Positions 1 through 13,400 of a stretch of 64,000 nucleotides of DNA are shown one piece after another. The position numbers and the translations under genes are program-made. The stretch lies in contig NC_058338.1 of the NCBI RefSeq assembly GCF_905475395.1, positions 70,257,435 through 70,321,434 of the forward strand. Reading direction: 5' to 3'. Every line of letters begins with the position of its first letter. Position 1 is the stretch's first letter. Origin of the DNA: Chrysoperla carnea. Taxonomy: Eukaryota > Arthropoda > Insecta > Neuroptera > Chrysopidae. The notes under the pieces were generated by a model. It worked only from the letters and a program-made list of their open reading frames with translations, was not told where the DNA came from and ran no database searches.

Positions 1-1479
1 CGATTATAATTTTTGTATATAACTGTTAACACGCTTTTATTAGCTTCATACGCATGTTAGTATGTTGCTATGTTAGTATGTTAGAATGTAACGGAAACTT
101 TGATTTTTACTCCCCTCAAAACGTCGAATTAACATGAAATTTGGCTTATTTATCAAAGATCGATGACAATATAATAATTTAATAAGTTTATTCGATTATC
201 CTGATCAGGATTTTCAGGCATAACGATTTCCATATCTGAAAATATATACATTTATTTGCGCTTCCATCATATTTTTACTGAATCTTTGATAAATAACTAA
301 AAATCACAAAATAAATAATAGTTTAAAAAAACTAAAAAACACGCGTTTGTAACTAGCTGAACTAAAAAGTACAAAATAATTTCTTTAAATTAAAAAATCA
401 TTTTATCATAAAAAAGCGTGAGTGCTTTTTAAGATATTTTATAATGACTTTACTTTTACCAATATCTGTCTATAAAATATTTACAATAATTGAAACTAAG
501 CATCCCACGTTTTTTTACGTTAAGAAAATTTTTTGAATTAAAAGAAATAATTTTCTACCTTTTAGTTCAGTTAGTTACAAAAGCTTGTTTCTTATGTTAA
601 ACTATTATTGTTCACCATTTATTTTTATATCATTACAAAAGGACGATTCCATTAAAGTTGGGCAAAATTAATGCGCATTTAACAATGTATACCTTCTAAA
701 TAAAAAACAATTTAAGAGAAATTTGATGGACTCAGTTTTTTTAAGTTTTGTATAAAAAAATTTTAATAGGATTATAGCCTTTCTTGCGACTATTTCTATG
801 TATTTCTTATATTTTTTAGATAAAACTAAAAAACATGCAGTAAAATGAAGCCCTTTAAAAAATAATTTTACTTAAATTGTTTTTAGTCCAGTAACTTGAT
901 ATTTCAGAGCTTGCGTCAAATCCGGTAGTTCTGATTTTTGCAGGCTTGTTTATGATGTTGGTCCAAATTCGCATTTGTGACCTCAAGCGCCAAACACAAT
1001 TTTGTCAAAAATCGATTTTCGATTGGTAAACCTGAAACAAGTTTTTAAGAGGATCAAGGAACTTTGTTTGTTCCGTCTGCCTTGCGCTAACTTCGTACTG
1101 TTCAATTTTGCTTTAATTAATTTTTTGTATTTATGGATACCATAAACAGCGATCACATCAAAGTGATCATAAAAATATCTGAATACAATTTTTTGAAGGA
1201 ACGCGAAACTTTGAAGAGTCAGATTGAATGAAAGTCTCTATACATTTTTCGAATTACATACAATAACAATAACTATAACAATAAAACTATTTTTTTTACA
1301 GAAATTATTATTTTTTCAATTCGGAAAATTAACTTTTATTTCAAATATTTAATCACAATGAACGAATCAACGTGAAAAAAATAAAACATTAAAAAACAAA
1401 AATCAATTTTTTTAAACCGGATTTTAATGGATAACAACTCATAGCGCAGTGCAATAATAAAAAATAATAAATCATAAAA
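1..1479. other. Non-coding AT-rich stretch upstream of the TSPN-domain gene
   Basis: No open frame of useful length and no repeat family shared with the rest of the window was recognised. The last 100 bases are A-rich and must contain the promoter or 5' UTR of the gene starting at 1480, but no convincing TATA box or initiator stands out. Confidence 0.4.
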
Positions 1480-4400
1480 ATGTTAAAAATTTCTATAAAT
1501 TATAATATGTGTTCGATAATATATGTGTCAAATTTATTATTTTTGTGTACAATAATACCGTCACATGTAACGGTAGGACTTCCGAATATAATTACCGCAG
1601 ATCGTTATTATAGTGATTATATAGAACAAAATAGCGGTAGTAAAGTTTTATCATCATCATCATTGTATGTTCTTGGAAATGATATTGCATCCGGTATTTT
1701 CGTTGATAGAAATATTATTGAAGAAGATGATGCATCTTTAGTACCAAGAAAATTGGAAACACCATTTAAAGGTAATGAGCATTTATCTTTTTATATAATT
1801 AGGTCGCTCAATAGTTTTGTCCGTTTTTATGAGTCTGCTATAAACTGTAATATTTCAGTGAAAATTTATTCAATTTAATCGAAATACGCGTTTTTTGAAT
1901 CAGTGCGTAACATTAGTCATTTAATTCCGTCGGCATAAAAATTGGGTGCTTGGGATTCGATGAAGTAGGCAAAGGCCGTTTTTGGTTTATCTTGATTTTC
2001 GATGTTTTTCCCGTCTAAAAGTTATCGAAGTGCATGAAAAGTTGATAATCGGTCGGCAAGAGTTCTGGGGAGCATAGTGGGTGAGGGAGAACTTCGACGC
2101 TCAATTCGTTTACTTTCGGATGGTGATTTGTGAAACTTGCGGACGGCCATTGTCGTAGATCAGGATTCGGAACACTTCTGATGATCAGTGCCAACTGCTG
2201 CTTACGCAATTTCCGATATATTTCGACGATTTCCTCACAATATGACTATGTTGTCATGATTTAGACTGGTTGCAGAAAGTTATTTTCTACCTACTTTTCG
2301 AAATTTCAACCTTTCCAATATGTTTCAAACCACCAAAGTGTAGTATAGATAAAATTCTCTATCGATCAGTATATACCACGACACCGTAGAATAAATATTT
2401 GTTCAGATACGGAGCTACAAAAACACATGACATTAAAACGGACAAAACAACCAAATATTTAAAGAAGTACTTTAATTTTTTATCTCCAACGTTTCCATCG
2501 AATGTTTTGTTTTAGAATTCCCTTGATAGAATTTTTTTCCAGATAAGGTTTATTTTTATACGGGCCATAAACTCACTTAAAGATAAACCGTTTATGCGAA
2601 TTTTGATCTATAATTGCGTTATTTTTAGTAAAAAAGTCCTTATGCTGAACTGGATAAACTCTCATGTGCTCAACTTTTTTTACTACTGATATTGATAAGG
2701 CAAGCGAACATATTTTTTCACACAAATTAAAAAATCGTAAAGGATGGCTTTCGAAATTTTGTTATCGTCCTTTTTTAAGAGATTCGACTGATAAGTTCTA
2801 GTCTCGTGTCTTCAAAGTATCATTATGTGTAATTAAAAATCGCTTTGAAATAATCGAACTTCGCAAATTCATCCTAACCCGACTAGAAATTGTCCCAGTA
2901 CTTATATTGGGGCCCGCTTGGGATTTGTTGGGGCATGTCCCAATAGGTCTATCCCAATTGGGATCCGATTGGGAACCTTTTGGGATAGCCCAATGTAAAA
3001 ATAGGCGATTTTATAATAGTTTTTCCCAACTGGGGCCTATTTGGGAACTTATTGGGAAAGCCCAAATTAAATTAAAATAGGTCTATCCCAATTGGGATCC
3101 AATTGGGAACCTTTTGGGATAGCCCAATGTAAAAATAGGCGATTTTAAATAGTTTTTCCCAACTGGGGCCTATTTGGTAACCTATTGGGAAAGCCCAAAT
3201 TAAATTAAATGATAAACACAACGGTTTAATTGTTTGAGTGGGACCTGGTTGGGAACACGTTGGGATAGCCCGATGTAAAAATTAAATAATCTTTACTCTA
3301 TTTTTACCGGATTTTGAAAAATTTGATTGCTTTGAATAAAGCAAATATATATGTTCTTAATCTTAGTACAGTTAATTGATTTAAAAAATTTCCTACTTTA
3401 TTAAAAACAATCATAATTTTTCAATTAATTTTTTTTGTTTAAGTTATTTTTTTATAGTAAGTAAATAGTTATAAATTTAGAAAAAAATAATTTCCCTAAA
3501 AAAGTTTTAATTCAAAACGCTTTACTTCACTTTTAACTCTGTACTTTGAGTATTTATAAACTTTTCGTTTTTTACATAATCTATTTTTTTCTCTTAATAT
3601 TATTCTGTTATTGCTATTTCCCTTCTATTTGAATCAAAAGTATCAGTTCTTCATTTTTGAATTTTCCGCGTTTTATTTATTTAAAACATTTCAACAGATG
3701 GCGCTACGAGAAGTTTTTTATTTGTCATAATAAAAACACTGTGATTAACAAACGATCGAGTAATCGAGTATGAATCGAAAATAAGTGATTTTTTATAGTT
3801 TTTTTTTGTTATTTTAATTTATAAAAATTCAGCATCATACTATATCATAAAATTTTTTAAGTGCATTTACGTTTAATTGAATTATATTATTTTGACATAT
3901 GTGTAACGAACTTTTGAGTGTAATTGAAAGTGAGGTTATGTAAAATGTGAACTTGGACTTCTACGGACCAGAAGTTTTTATTCAAGTATACAAGGTAAAA
4001 ATTTCGATCACAAGTTATATTGTAATTATTAAAAAAAATAGTTCTTACATTAATAATTTTTTTTTTTTAATTATTATAGATGTCTTTATTAAAAAACTAG
4101 CTTCCAGTCCCGAAAACCCACTAGACGATAAAGAAATTTTGAAGGCAATGACAGCAGTGATACAAGGTGCTCGAGATTGGGATGGCCATCGTCTTCTTCG
4201 TTTAAAAAAATGATCATTCTATTGACTGAATCTATTGTATTTTTATAAATTTATAAATAAAAAAATTTGCTTGGTAATTTCCAGTTTATTTTTAATTTGA
4301 AGCTATAGGCTACATCATGATTGTATTGATTAACAAGGGGCAAATGATTTACAATAAGGTAAATTAAGCGGGAACAGACCGGGATTATTCGATTGGGAAT

Positions 4401-7400
4401 CCATAGGGCTTGCACATTCGGGAACCTATAGGGACTGCCCAATTGGGAACCAATTGGGATAGCCCCACCGGGCCCCAAATAAGTTTCTGCGTTACAGCCC
4501 AATTTGGGGTCCCAATTGGGCAACCAAGCTGGGTCCCAAATGGGAGCACGTGAAAATTTCTAGTCGGGAAGATAGGTGTAATTGTGTTTAGGGTGAATAT
4601 ATGCCGACTTAAATTCTTTTTCCGGAAGAAATATTTAACGATCTTCTCTGTAATACCTGAAACTAAAAATTGGTTACTTTAAAAAAAGATTGTAATTAAA
4701 AAGTCCGCAATGTTTTTGAAACTTTTGCAAGATTTTGACAAAGACTAAAAAACAGGAAACTATTTTTTTCAAAATGAGCAGAGATGAAATATGCATTAGT
4801 TAATTCATTTTTTGTCACATATCTTGAAAACTTCAAAATTTATGGTTAACTTTATAGTAATATTTTTTTACTATTCCTAGAAGAACTTTATCGTGTATCC
4901 AGCATTTCTAATGATTGAGTGCAGTCGATTTAATCCCAATTATTCATTCCTACTACATTGACCAGTCTTTTTGAACTATCAGATTTAATACTAATATAAT
5001 GAAGTCACAATCAAAATTACAAAATAAATTTTCGAACTCTATGTGAAAAATATGTAATAAACACTTTTTCTCGACCACTTTGTCTATGTATAGTATCAAT
5101 AGAAGATATAAATATTTTCTTGACACGTGTATAAAATACATTTAACACATTCCGATATTTATCTTTGCTTTTTTCTAGATGAGGTTGACATTCTACAGTT
5201 GTTAAACATTACACATAAAGCGCCTGGAGTTTCAATAACAGAAGGACCGATCAAAGATCTACCCGCATATAAATTTCGTTTACCTTATGGAAATGTACAT
5301 TTGTCAAATTCAACACCGATTACTTCAATTCTCAGTGGTAAAAATGGTAAGATTAAATAAAATAAAATACGCACACAATTTATTTTATATATCCAGCCAA
5401 CCAACCAACCCGCTTTTCATACAACACATCTAAAATATTTAAATTATTTATAAACATTTGATCCTTATTGTATAGAATATTTAAATTTGATCATTTATTA
5501 TTACGTATTCAACCCTTTAATTTAACCAAGTTGAATCTCATTAACTTTTGACTCTTTCATAATATATTCATAGGAATGTCTTCATACCTATCTACATGTT
5601 GACACTTTCTCAGAAAAACATTGATAGATGTTTTTCAAAAACTTCTGTGAAACAACGTCTGTTTCATGTCTTTTCGTACACATCACGTAAAAATTACCAA
5701 AAGCTTGATGAAATTCAAATAATTAGTTATAACGTATTCAACCCTTTAACTAATAACCCTTTAATTTAACCAAATAAAAAAAAAACTAATTTCCACTGTT
5801 TCGTAATATTTTCATGGGAATTTTTTTTATACAATGTTAACACTCCTAGAAAAACGAAAAAACCAGTGATGATTGTTTTTCCAAAACTTCTGTCTGTACA
5901 ATAAAGTCTGTTTCATATCTGTTCATGTAGTTATCTAAATTTGACGCAGTATGTAAAATATATCGAAAAATTTGCAAAATATGATTCAAAGTTATGTAGA
6001 TAGCATTGATTTTATAAAATTAGATAAAAGTGGCGTTTATTAATGGAAAAATGGGTTTTTTTTCATGACGTCCCCAAATACAAAGTATCGATTTTTAAAT
6101 TTAATCCAATATAAAAATTTGATCCAAATTAAGCACCTAAGTTTATTTGTTTGGTTTATTATAATTGGATAAAATTTGCATGTATAAAAGAGTCCTATAT
6201 ACAAAAAATCCTTTGTTTTGCAAAAACTACCTGTATTCGATTCGGTATGTAAAAGAAACCAAATATTAGTCAAATTTCCGTACTTCAAACTTGGTACCAT
6301 ATAAATTTAAAAAAAAAAAATCGCCCCTGAACATAGACAAGTGCAATTTACAAAATTTAAAAAACACTTGACATATTTTTCGGGTACGGAACCCTAAGCT
6401 CGTACTTAAAACAAATTTGAGAATACTCTTTATTAAATTACCTTACTCCTTAAAGCCTTCTTCAAGCTGAATCGATTTTGAATACCATCGCTTATTTTTG
6501 AGTTTTTTTCGGGTATGGAACCCTGAACTCGCACTTTAAACATAGCTAAGAACACTCTCCATCAAATTGCCTTTCAAGTGAAACAAAAAAATCGAAATCG
6601 GTTCATTCGTTTATTCGCTACGATACCACAGATAAACAGACAGATAGCACACACATAGCGGTTAAACTTATAATATCCCTTTTTTTGGTTCGGGGATTAA
6701 AAATAGGAAATGATTGGCTATTCACCTACTTAATTTTTATCTACAACCCTATTTGTATGAATGTTGAATTTTTAAAAGGTGGTGTTCTCTCCAGGTGAAC
6801 CCATAATCGTTTCCTCAAAATCGGATCACTAGATTTTAATATACTTTTACGTGTAAGCGACTTTGTTTATTAGATAAGAAGGTATACGTCCTAATATCAC
6901 TCTAAAGCAAAATATAAAATTTTTTTCAAAAATAGAATCGACAAATAATGCACAAAATAGAAAATAATAATTTTTTGATTTTTTTTCAAGTATAATGGTT
7001 ACTGCGATAATAATGTTCACACTTAAACTCGTGCAATAAAGCCAAAAATATACATTTTTAAAGAGCTTGTTTTCCGTGGAACGTGACATTTTGGTGGGTT
7101 ACTAGACAAGACTTCAGGAGAATTGAATTTTTGACTGTTTATTGAATTCTAAGAAACTGATTTCAAGATACAAAAACTGGGGGAATATAACCGACATTCC
7201 CTGATTATATGATTATATTCTTTATAACTGTGGGAATATCATTAGAGTCTTTATTTATATATTTCATTCGAAAAAAATAAATATTTAACTTTGAGATAAT
7301 TTAATTTTTCTTTTTAATAAATATATATTTTCCCATCTAGATATGTAAATATAATTTAATTAATCATTTAATTTAATTAATATTATCAATCTACAGACCA

Positions 7401-10400
7401 ACCTGAACATGATCCTTCTATATTTTGTATAATTGAAACGACATGAAGACAGAAGACACTTTTATTTCATTGGTATTAATTTAATTTTATCTTTTTTATT
7501 TGATTTTTTATTTAAAAAGCACTTAATTGAATTATTTTATTTGTTTAGTGCTTTTTTAATTAAAAATGACTTGAAATAAGAATCTTCTCTGTTACAGTTT
7601 GTAATTACTATTCAACTTAGAATATTCTGTAATATGTACTTCATTTTATATGTTCAATAAAATTAACTAATAGTACGGGAATTATTTCATTGAGCTTGGA
7701 ATGAATGTAGCTTTGGGCAATATTACAAAGCTACGAAAGATACACTATGTCAAAGATTTATTAAAACATAAAAAAACGTATCACAATATAACGGATCAAT
7801 TGTTATATTTTCCTAAGGCAATATACATAAACTTCCCTTATAGACTTGGAGACACTGAATCAAATTTTCATGTTACATTTATATTCATGTTACATTTATA
7901 ATCATTAAACCACAACGATGGTCGCCGAAGCATAATCGAAAGAAGTTTTAGGGATTTGGTAACAGTTGTAATTTGAATGACTAAAATTGAATTTTTTTAT
8001 CAATCAATTTTGACCAGTTATTGTGGATTTTTGGGAAAAATATGGGTTGATGTTTTTCGCGAATGACATCAAACAATACTTACTCGCAAGTGACTGTTAT
8101 CATTGTCTTTAGTTATCTTTCAATTATCACGGAACTCGATTAATAAAGGGTCGCCATACCTATAACAAATGATATGAAATGCAAAAAAAATCGGCCTTAA
8201 TAGGCAATAGCTCCTAGCCTATTAATTCCAATTTTTGTTGTTATTATATAAACAACATTAAAGATAAAGAAAAGGAATACAAAATTCAAATTTTCTAAAT
8301 TTTCCGTTCCTTTTCAAGTATAATTAATCTAATTATAGGCCTTGAGTGTAGTTCTACATTTTTTCATGTACATAAATGTATTTTGTTACCGTGTAAATAG
8401 ATTCAATGTTTTCTTTATAAGCATCTACCTACTTTGTATGCATAACAAAATTACCTTCATATAATTGTAAAAATTCCTGTTTTTGTTTAATTAAACAAAA
8501 CCCTTAAGCTTTTACAAGTGCTTGTTTTAATTTCGTCAAAATCGATACTATTTTTCCCTCACACTTTTTGGGGAAGAATTCTTTTGTATATACAACTCTT
8601 TACTCTTATTGTAGTGATAAAAAGAAAGCAGGTATAAGTGGTTGTTTTATGACCCAACTTTTCATGTTTTTAGGAGCTTATATAATTCTTCAAATAAACT
8701 TTCTGAGATAATTAAAGAAAACTAAAGTAATAAGACTCGACTTTTCAACTCATGAAATTTAGCCTACTACCTAAATGAAACATTTTGAGCAAAAATTAAT
8801 GTGTTCACATTTTGAATCTTTTTATTGAGGTAATCTCTGCTGTGCCCATATATATTTCCAATTCACATTATTTTATTTTGATAACTTTTTTCATAATAAT
8901 TTTATGATTGTTGAAATATGTCAATATTTTTAATTTAATTTTAAAAGTTATACTTTTTGCATTACATTTAAGTATATGAGGCTGCATACCACTATCAAAT
9001 AAAAAAATTTCACAGCTGTTATACTTTTCAACCAACTACGAGCCAAAAGCGGGAAAAGGGGATACTTTGGGACCTGCTATCGTATAAGCCTTTTATTTTT
9101 TAAACTAATTTAGAAGCTCTGAATATCAAAAACCAAGTCATTTATGTTTGGGACCTTTTTTGGGCATCGGCTGTACAAAGTTTAGTTTTTCATGACGTAG
9201 CAAATAATCTGCTCAGTATTTGGCATTTCCGTATAATGTGTACAGGGTGTTTCAATAAGAATGATACTGTTTAAAATTTTGTTCAAGAAAAAACAAGTCT
9301 ATGTAACAAATTATGCATTATTTTTAAGCTAAGATATTGAGTTTTGTTGTGAACAATCTTGCTTAACCACGTCTCTTCCATTCTAAATCATAATGGTACT
9401 TCATTTAAACTATCTTGTAATTTATGTAATTAATAAATTAAAAAAATCAAAAAATTCGACTGCGTTAAATAAAGACTAAAAAAACAAGTCCAGTAGCTTG
9501 TTTATAGCGACTTTAACAGTCGAGACCCATTAAATTCTAGACCGGTTTCCAATAATTACCTGACTGCAAAGGCTATTTTGCTATGTAAACTACTGGTCTT
9601 GTTTTTTCTTTTCAGTTTTTAATTACCACAGTCGGGTTTTTTGATTTTCCAATTTATTCTTTATTTTACACTCTATAGTTAGGATTGTCAAAAAACCTAT
9701 TCAATGATACCCCCTTAATATGGTTCGTCTATTTTCATCCTAGAGACCAGACGCGTGAACCGATTTTAATGATTCTTAAAAATTTCTGAAAATTGGCCTC
9801 TACTGTGTTACAAAGGAACACACATATAAAGACTAATAAACGCATTACCACTCCTTTGCATCACATAGTCGGGTAAAAAATGAGACTAGTTTGAATAATT
9901 TTCTATGAATAAGTTAATATTTTCTCTGCATTGAGCTGTTTTAACCCCCGACTTACAAAGAAGTGTGTTGAAAGTTTAACGTGTGTATCTCTGGCATCAT
10001 AGTTCTAAAGCGGTTGTCCCGATTTTGTTTTTTTTTGTTTGTTTGAAAGGTAATTTGAGCGAGAGTGTTCATAGCTATGTTTCAAACGTGACTTTAGGGT
10101 TCCGTTGGCCGATAAAAACCAAAAAGGAGGAGTTGATGATCTTCAAACGGCTGAGCAATTTTTCTTTAAATATAGAACTAAGAACATCATCCGTTTAGGA
10201 GCTAAAATGACACTAAGGAATCGATCAGGCCTGAGGAATCGATGAAGCATCGTAGTTAAAAAACGGTAGTTTTTTTTATGTTGACAGATAAATTGATCGA
10301 GAGTATTTTTTTTAGCTGTTTTAAATGTGAGTTTAGGGTCGCGTACCCGATAAGGAGATACAATAACACAAACGAATAGATCAGACCTAATTTTATGCCG

Positions 10401-13400
10401 GAAGTTACTTTAATTGAAAATTGAATACGATATGAATCAATTGGAAGCCTAAAAATTAGTATTAAACGTTTAATTGAAGTTATTGGTGTAAAAAACTTCG
10501 ACATTTAAATTCGGGTTTGCTAAAAACCTACAGGGAGCATAACATTTATGTTTAAGCTAAAAAATAAAGTACAATTACTTTGAAACGTTAATTGTTTTGT
10601 TTTACGATGCATATATGTAATATGCAAGGTATACTAAGTTTCCGAATGTTTGTACGTCCGCCCGCCGTCTGTCAACTAGATAACTCAAAAACGAAAAAAG
10701 ATATCAAGCTGAAATTTTTACAGCGTACTCAGGACGGAAAAAGTGAGTAAATGAGCAACATAGGTCAATTGGATCCTGTAAACCGTTAGAGATAGAACAA
10801 AAGTTTAAATGTAAAAAAATGTTCCTTATCAAAAAATAAACAACTTTTGTTTGAAGCATTTTTTCGCAACTGTTTACCCATGAGGGCGCAAATTAGGCGT
10901 AAATTGTATAGTATGTATTATATGGGAATACCAGTTATATATGTGTGACATGTATGTATGTATAATGTAATAGAGTAATCAACACTGTCTATACATGGAA
11001 TTTCAACAATTAACTCAGTCAATTGTTTGTTTTCACTTGTTTTTATTTAAATTTTAAAAAGTATTATTCTTATTGAAAGACCCTATATTTTTATTATAAA
11101 TAAACATTTAGAATATTTGAATAAAAAGTGGAATATAAAATTGTATGAAAATGTAATTTTATTACACAGTAAGAAAAAGAATTTATGAAAAATGTTCAAC
11201 TTAAAAGACTTAAAAGACAAATTTATGTTCTTTAATTAAATTTGTGGTCATATAACCATATAAGCATATTATAGCACTCCATATGCATTTCAGAGAATTT
11301 TCCTTTTAGTTAAAAGTATGCATGATAATTTTTACATTTATTTGCTGACTTGTATAGTCGCAGCAAGCATAGGTTAAAGCACTAAAAACAAAGTATCCCA
11401 ACTGACTTTTTAAACAAGCGCGGAGTCAGCCAATTTGGGGGGGGGGGGTGTATTGAGAATTTTTATGTGTATTTTTAAGAATAATAATTTTTTATTATTA
11501 ATTATTGCTTTGACTTTTATTTTTGTTGACTTATATTGAACCTGAAAAATCTGGTTTATTTTGATATCGATTGAAATTCCTCTGGAATCTCGCATTTCGT
11601 TATACTATTTTAGTTGATATCTCAGAAACGACTTGTCAATCATGAAAGGAACCCACTTCTTGTATATGATTTAAAATTTCTTTAAAAAATAGGTTTTTTA
11701 ATTTTCTCGGTTTTTCGAAATTTTCTCAAATTAGTTTTAGAATCTATTCGACCAAGCATGAAAATAATCAATTTTTTGAAATTGTTAATTGTCAAAATAA
11801 GAAAATGGTTTTTATCCAAACCGGAGGCTAACAATTTTTTTCATGGATATTCATTTCGAAATTTCTTCATGAATACCCTTCTCAAAAATTGAGAAAATTA
11901 CAAATTTGTCTAAAATCCGAGCGATTGCCTATTCGAGAGAAATTTTTATTTTGGAGCCATTCTGGATATCTTCCGTAAAATATTAATCTAATCATTAAAT
12001 AAACTTTTTTCATATTTTTTTGTATCGTCATTACCCTAAAGAAAGAACAAGTTTAGTAATAAAGGAATTACTAAACTTACCATTATCAATATTTTAAAGG
12101 TCAGGTAAAACGAACCAAACAATTTTCACTTCATTTAATACTCACGATTTTGTCCAATTTGCCCATATCATATTTTTAAAAGAGGTATGCTGCAATTAAA
12201 AAAGATCTCGTATTCTTTTGTTATAGGTTTTACTTTAATATTTATCTATAGACAACAGAGAAAAACATTAGGTTCACTACTCTCCGTTAATCCACCAGGA
12301 AGGCTGTCACCATGGTTTCAAGTAACGTCAAATCTACGTACAGGGCAATTAATATTGCATTATCGGATTACTAGCGATGTCAAACAACATCAAGTATACT
12401 GGCCAATAACACAGCAACATCATAAAGCTTGGCCATTAACCGGTAAGACATTATCTATTTCATTTAATTTAACAGTGCTACAGTGTGTTTCAGGTAAACA
12501 CAATTGTAGAATTAAATGAAATAAAACCAAGAAATGTTTTAAGAGCTTCAAAATGCTTTATTTGTTTTGTAATGGGATAGCTATCAATCAAATCATATTT
12601 TTAAATTAAAGCGATATTTCTCATTCATGTTTACTTCTAACCTCATACTAAAAGCAAAGAGATGTGAAGATCAGTTCCCCAACTATTTAAGATCTTTGTT
12701 AAATTCAGGGTAAAGTGGTATACACTTTTATTATTTGAAAATTTCCCTTCTCTTTATGCAGCATGGACTTGGTTAGCAATATCTGTTGACTATAATACAA
12801 GCACCATTCGTTTGGATCAAGATTGTCTTCCAAGAAGGTATCATTCATTACAACAACGGGTGGAGCAACCTCAATCTCATATTGACGCACCTTTAGATGC
12901 ACTTGTTTATTTTCGACAGGAACCAGGTCGAAAGAAACGGTTTTTGGTAAGTAAAAAAACTAATAAAACAATTTTCTTCTATTTTAAAAATATATTAATA
13001 GTACAAGGGCCTCAGATACCGAATAACCGAATTAATTTCACCACTTGTTTAATTTTTCTGAAAGAAATTGACACAAGAAAGAAGAAGAGTGGTCGGACTA
13101 TCAATAGCCATACTGATTCCTTTGTCCTGCATCCTTTAAATTAAAACTTTGGGAAGCCAGAATTTAACAATATTCACCCCGCTGGCGAAGATATACATCG
13201 TAAAATTGTTGAATAACATTATTGAGAGTATCTTTTTTCGATGGGTGTTCATAGTAAGAAGACATACTTCACAAAAGTGCAATGATTCGAGGGTGAATCA
13301 ACTTCAGCTTTGTTTCGAAATTCCATTATTGTACATCAAAACCTCACGAAAGTACATACATTATCATTTACTAATAAGAAACTGTCTTTAGCATTATTCA

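Larger units (their letters stand above)
2878..4568. mobile_element. DNA-transposon-like element with CCCGACTAG termini
   Basis: The left end reads CCCGACTAGAAATTGTC and the right end is its inverted partner, GAAAATTTCTAGTCGGG. Both ends are packed with subterminal motifs such as CCCAATTGGGA, TTGGGAACC and GGGGCCC in both orientations. The element is 1,691 bp, lies in intron 1 of the TSPN-domain gene, and contains a short spliced-looking frame (3947-4213). I found no clear target-site duplication (left flank ...CATCCTAA, right flank AAGATAGG), so the superfamily is unresolved. Probably non-autonomous. Confidence 0.65.
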
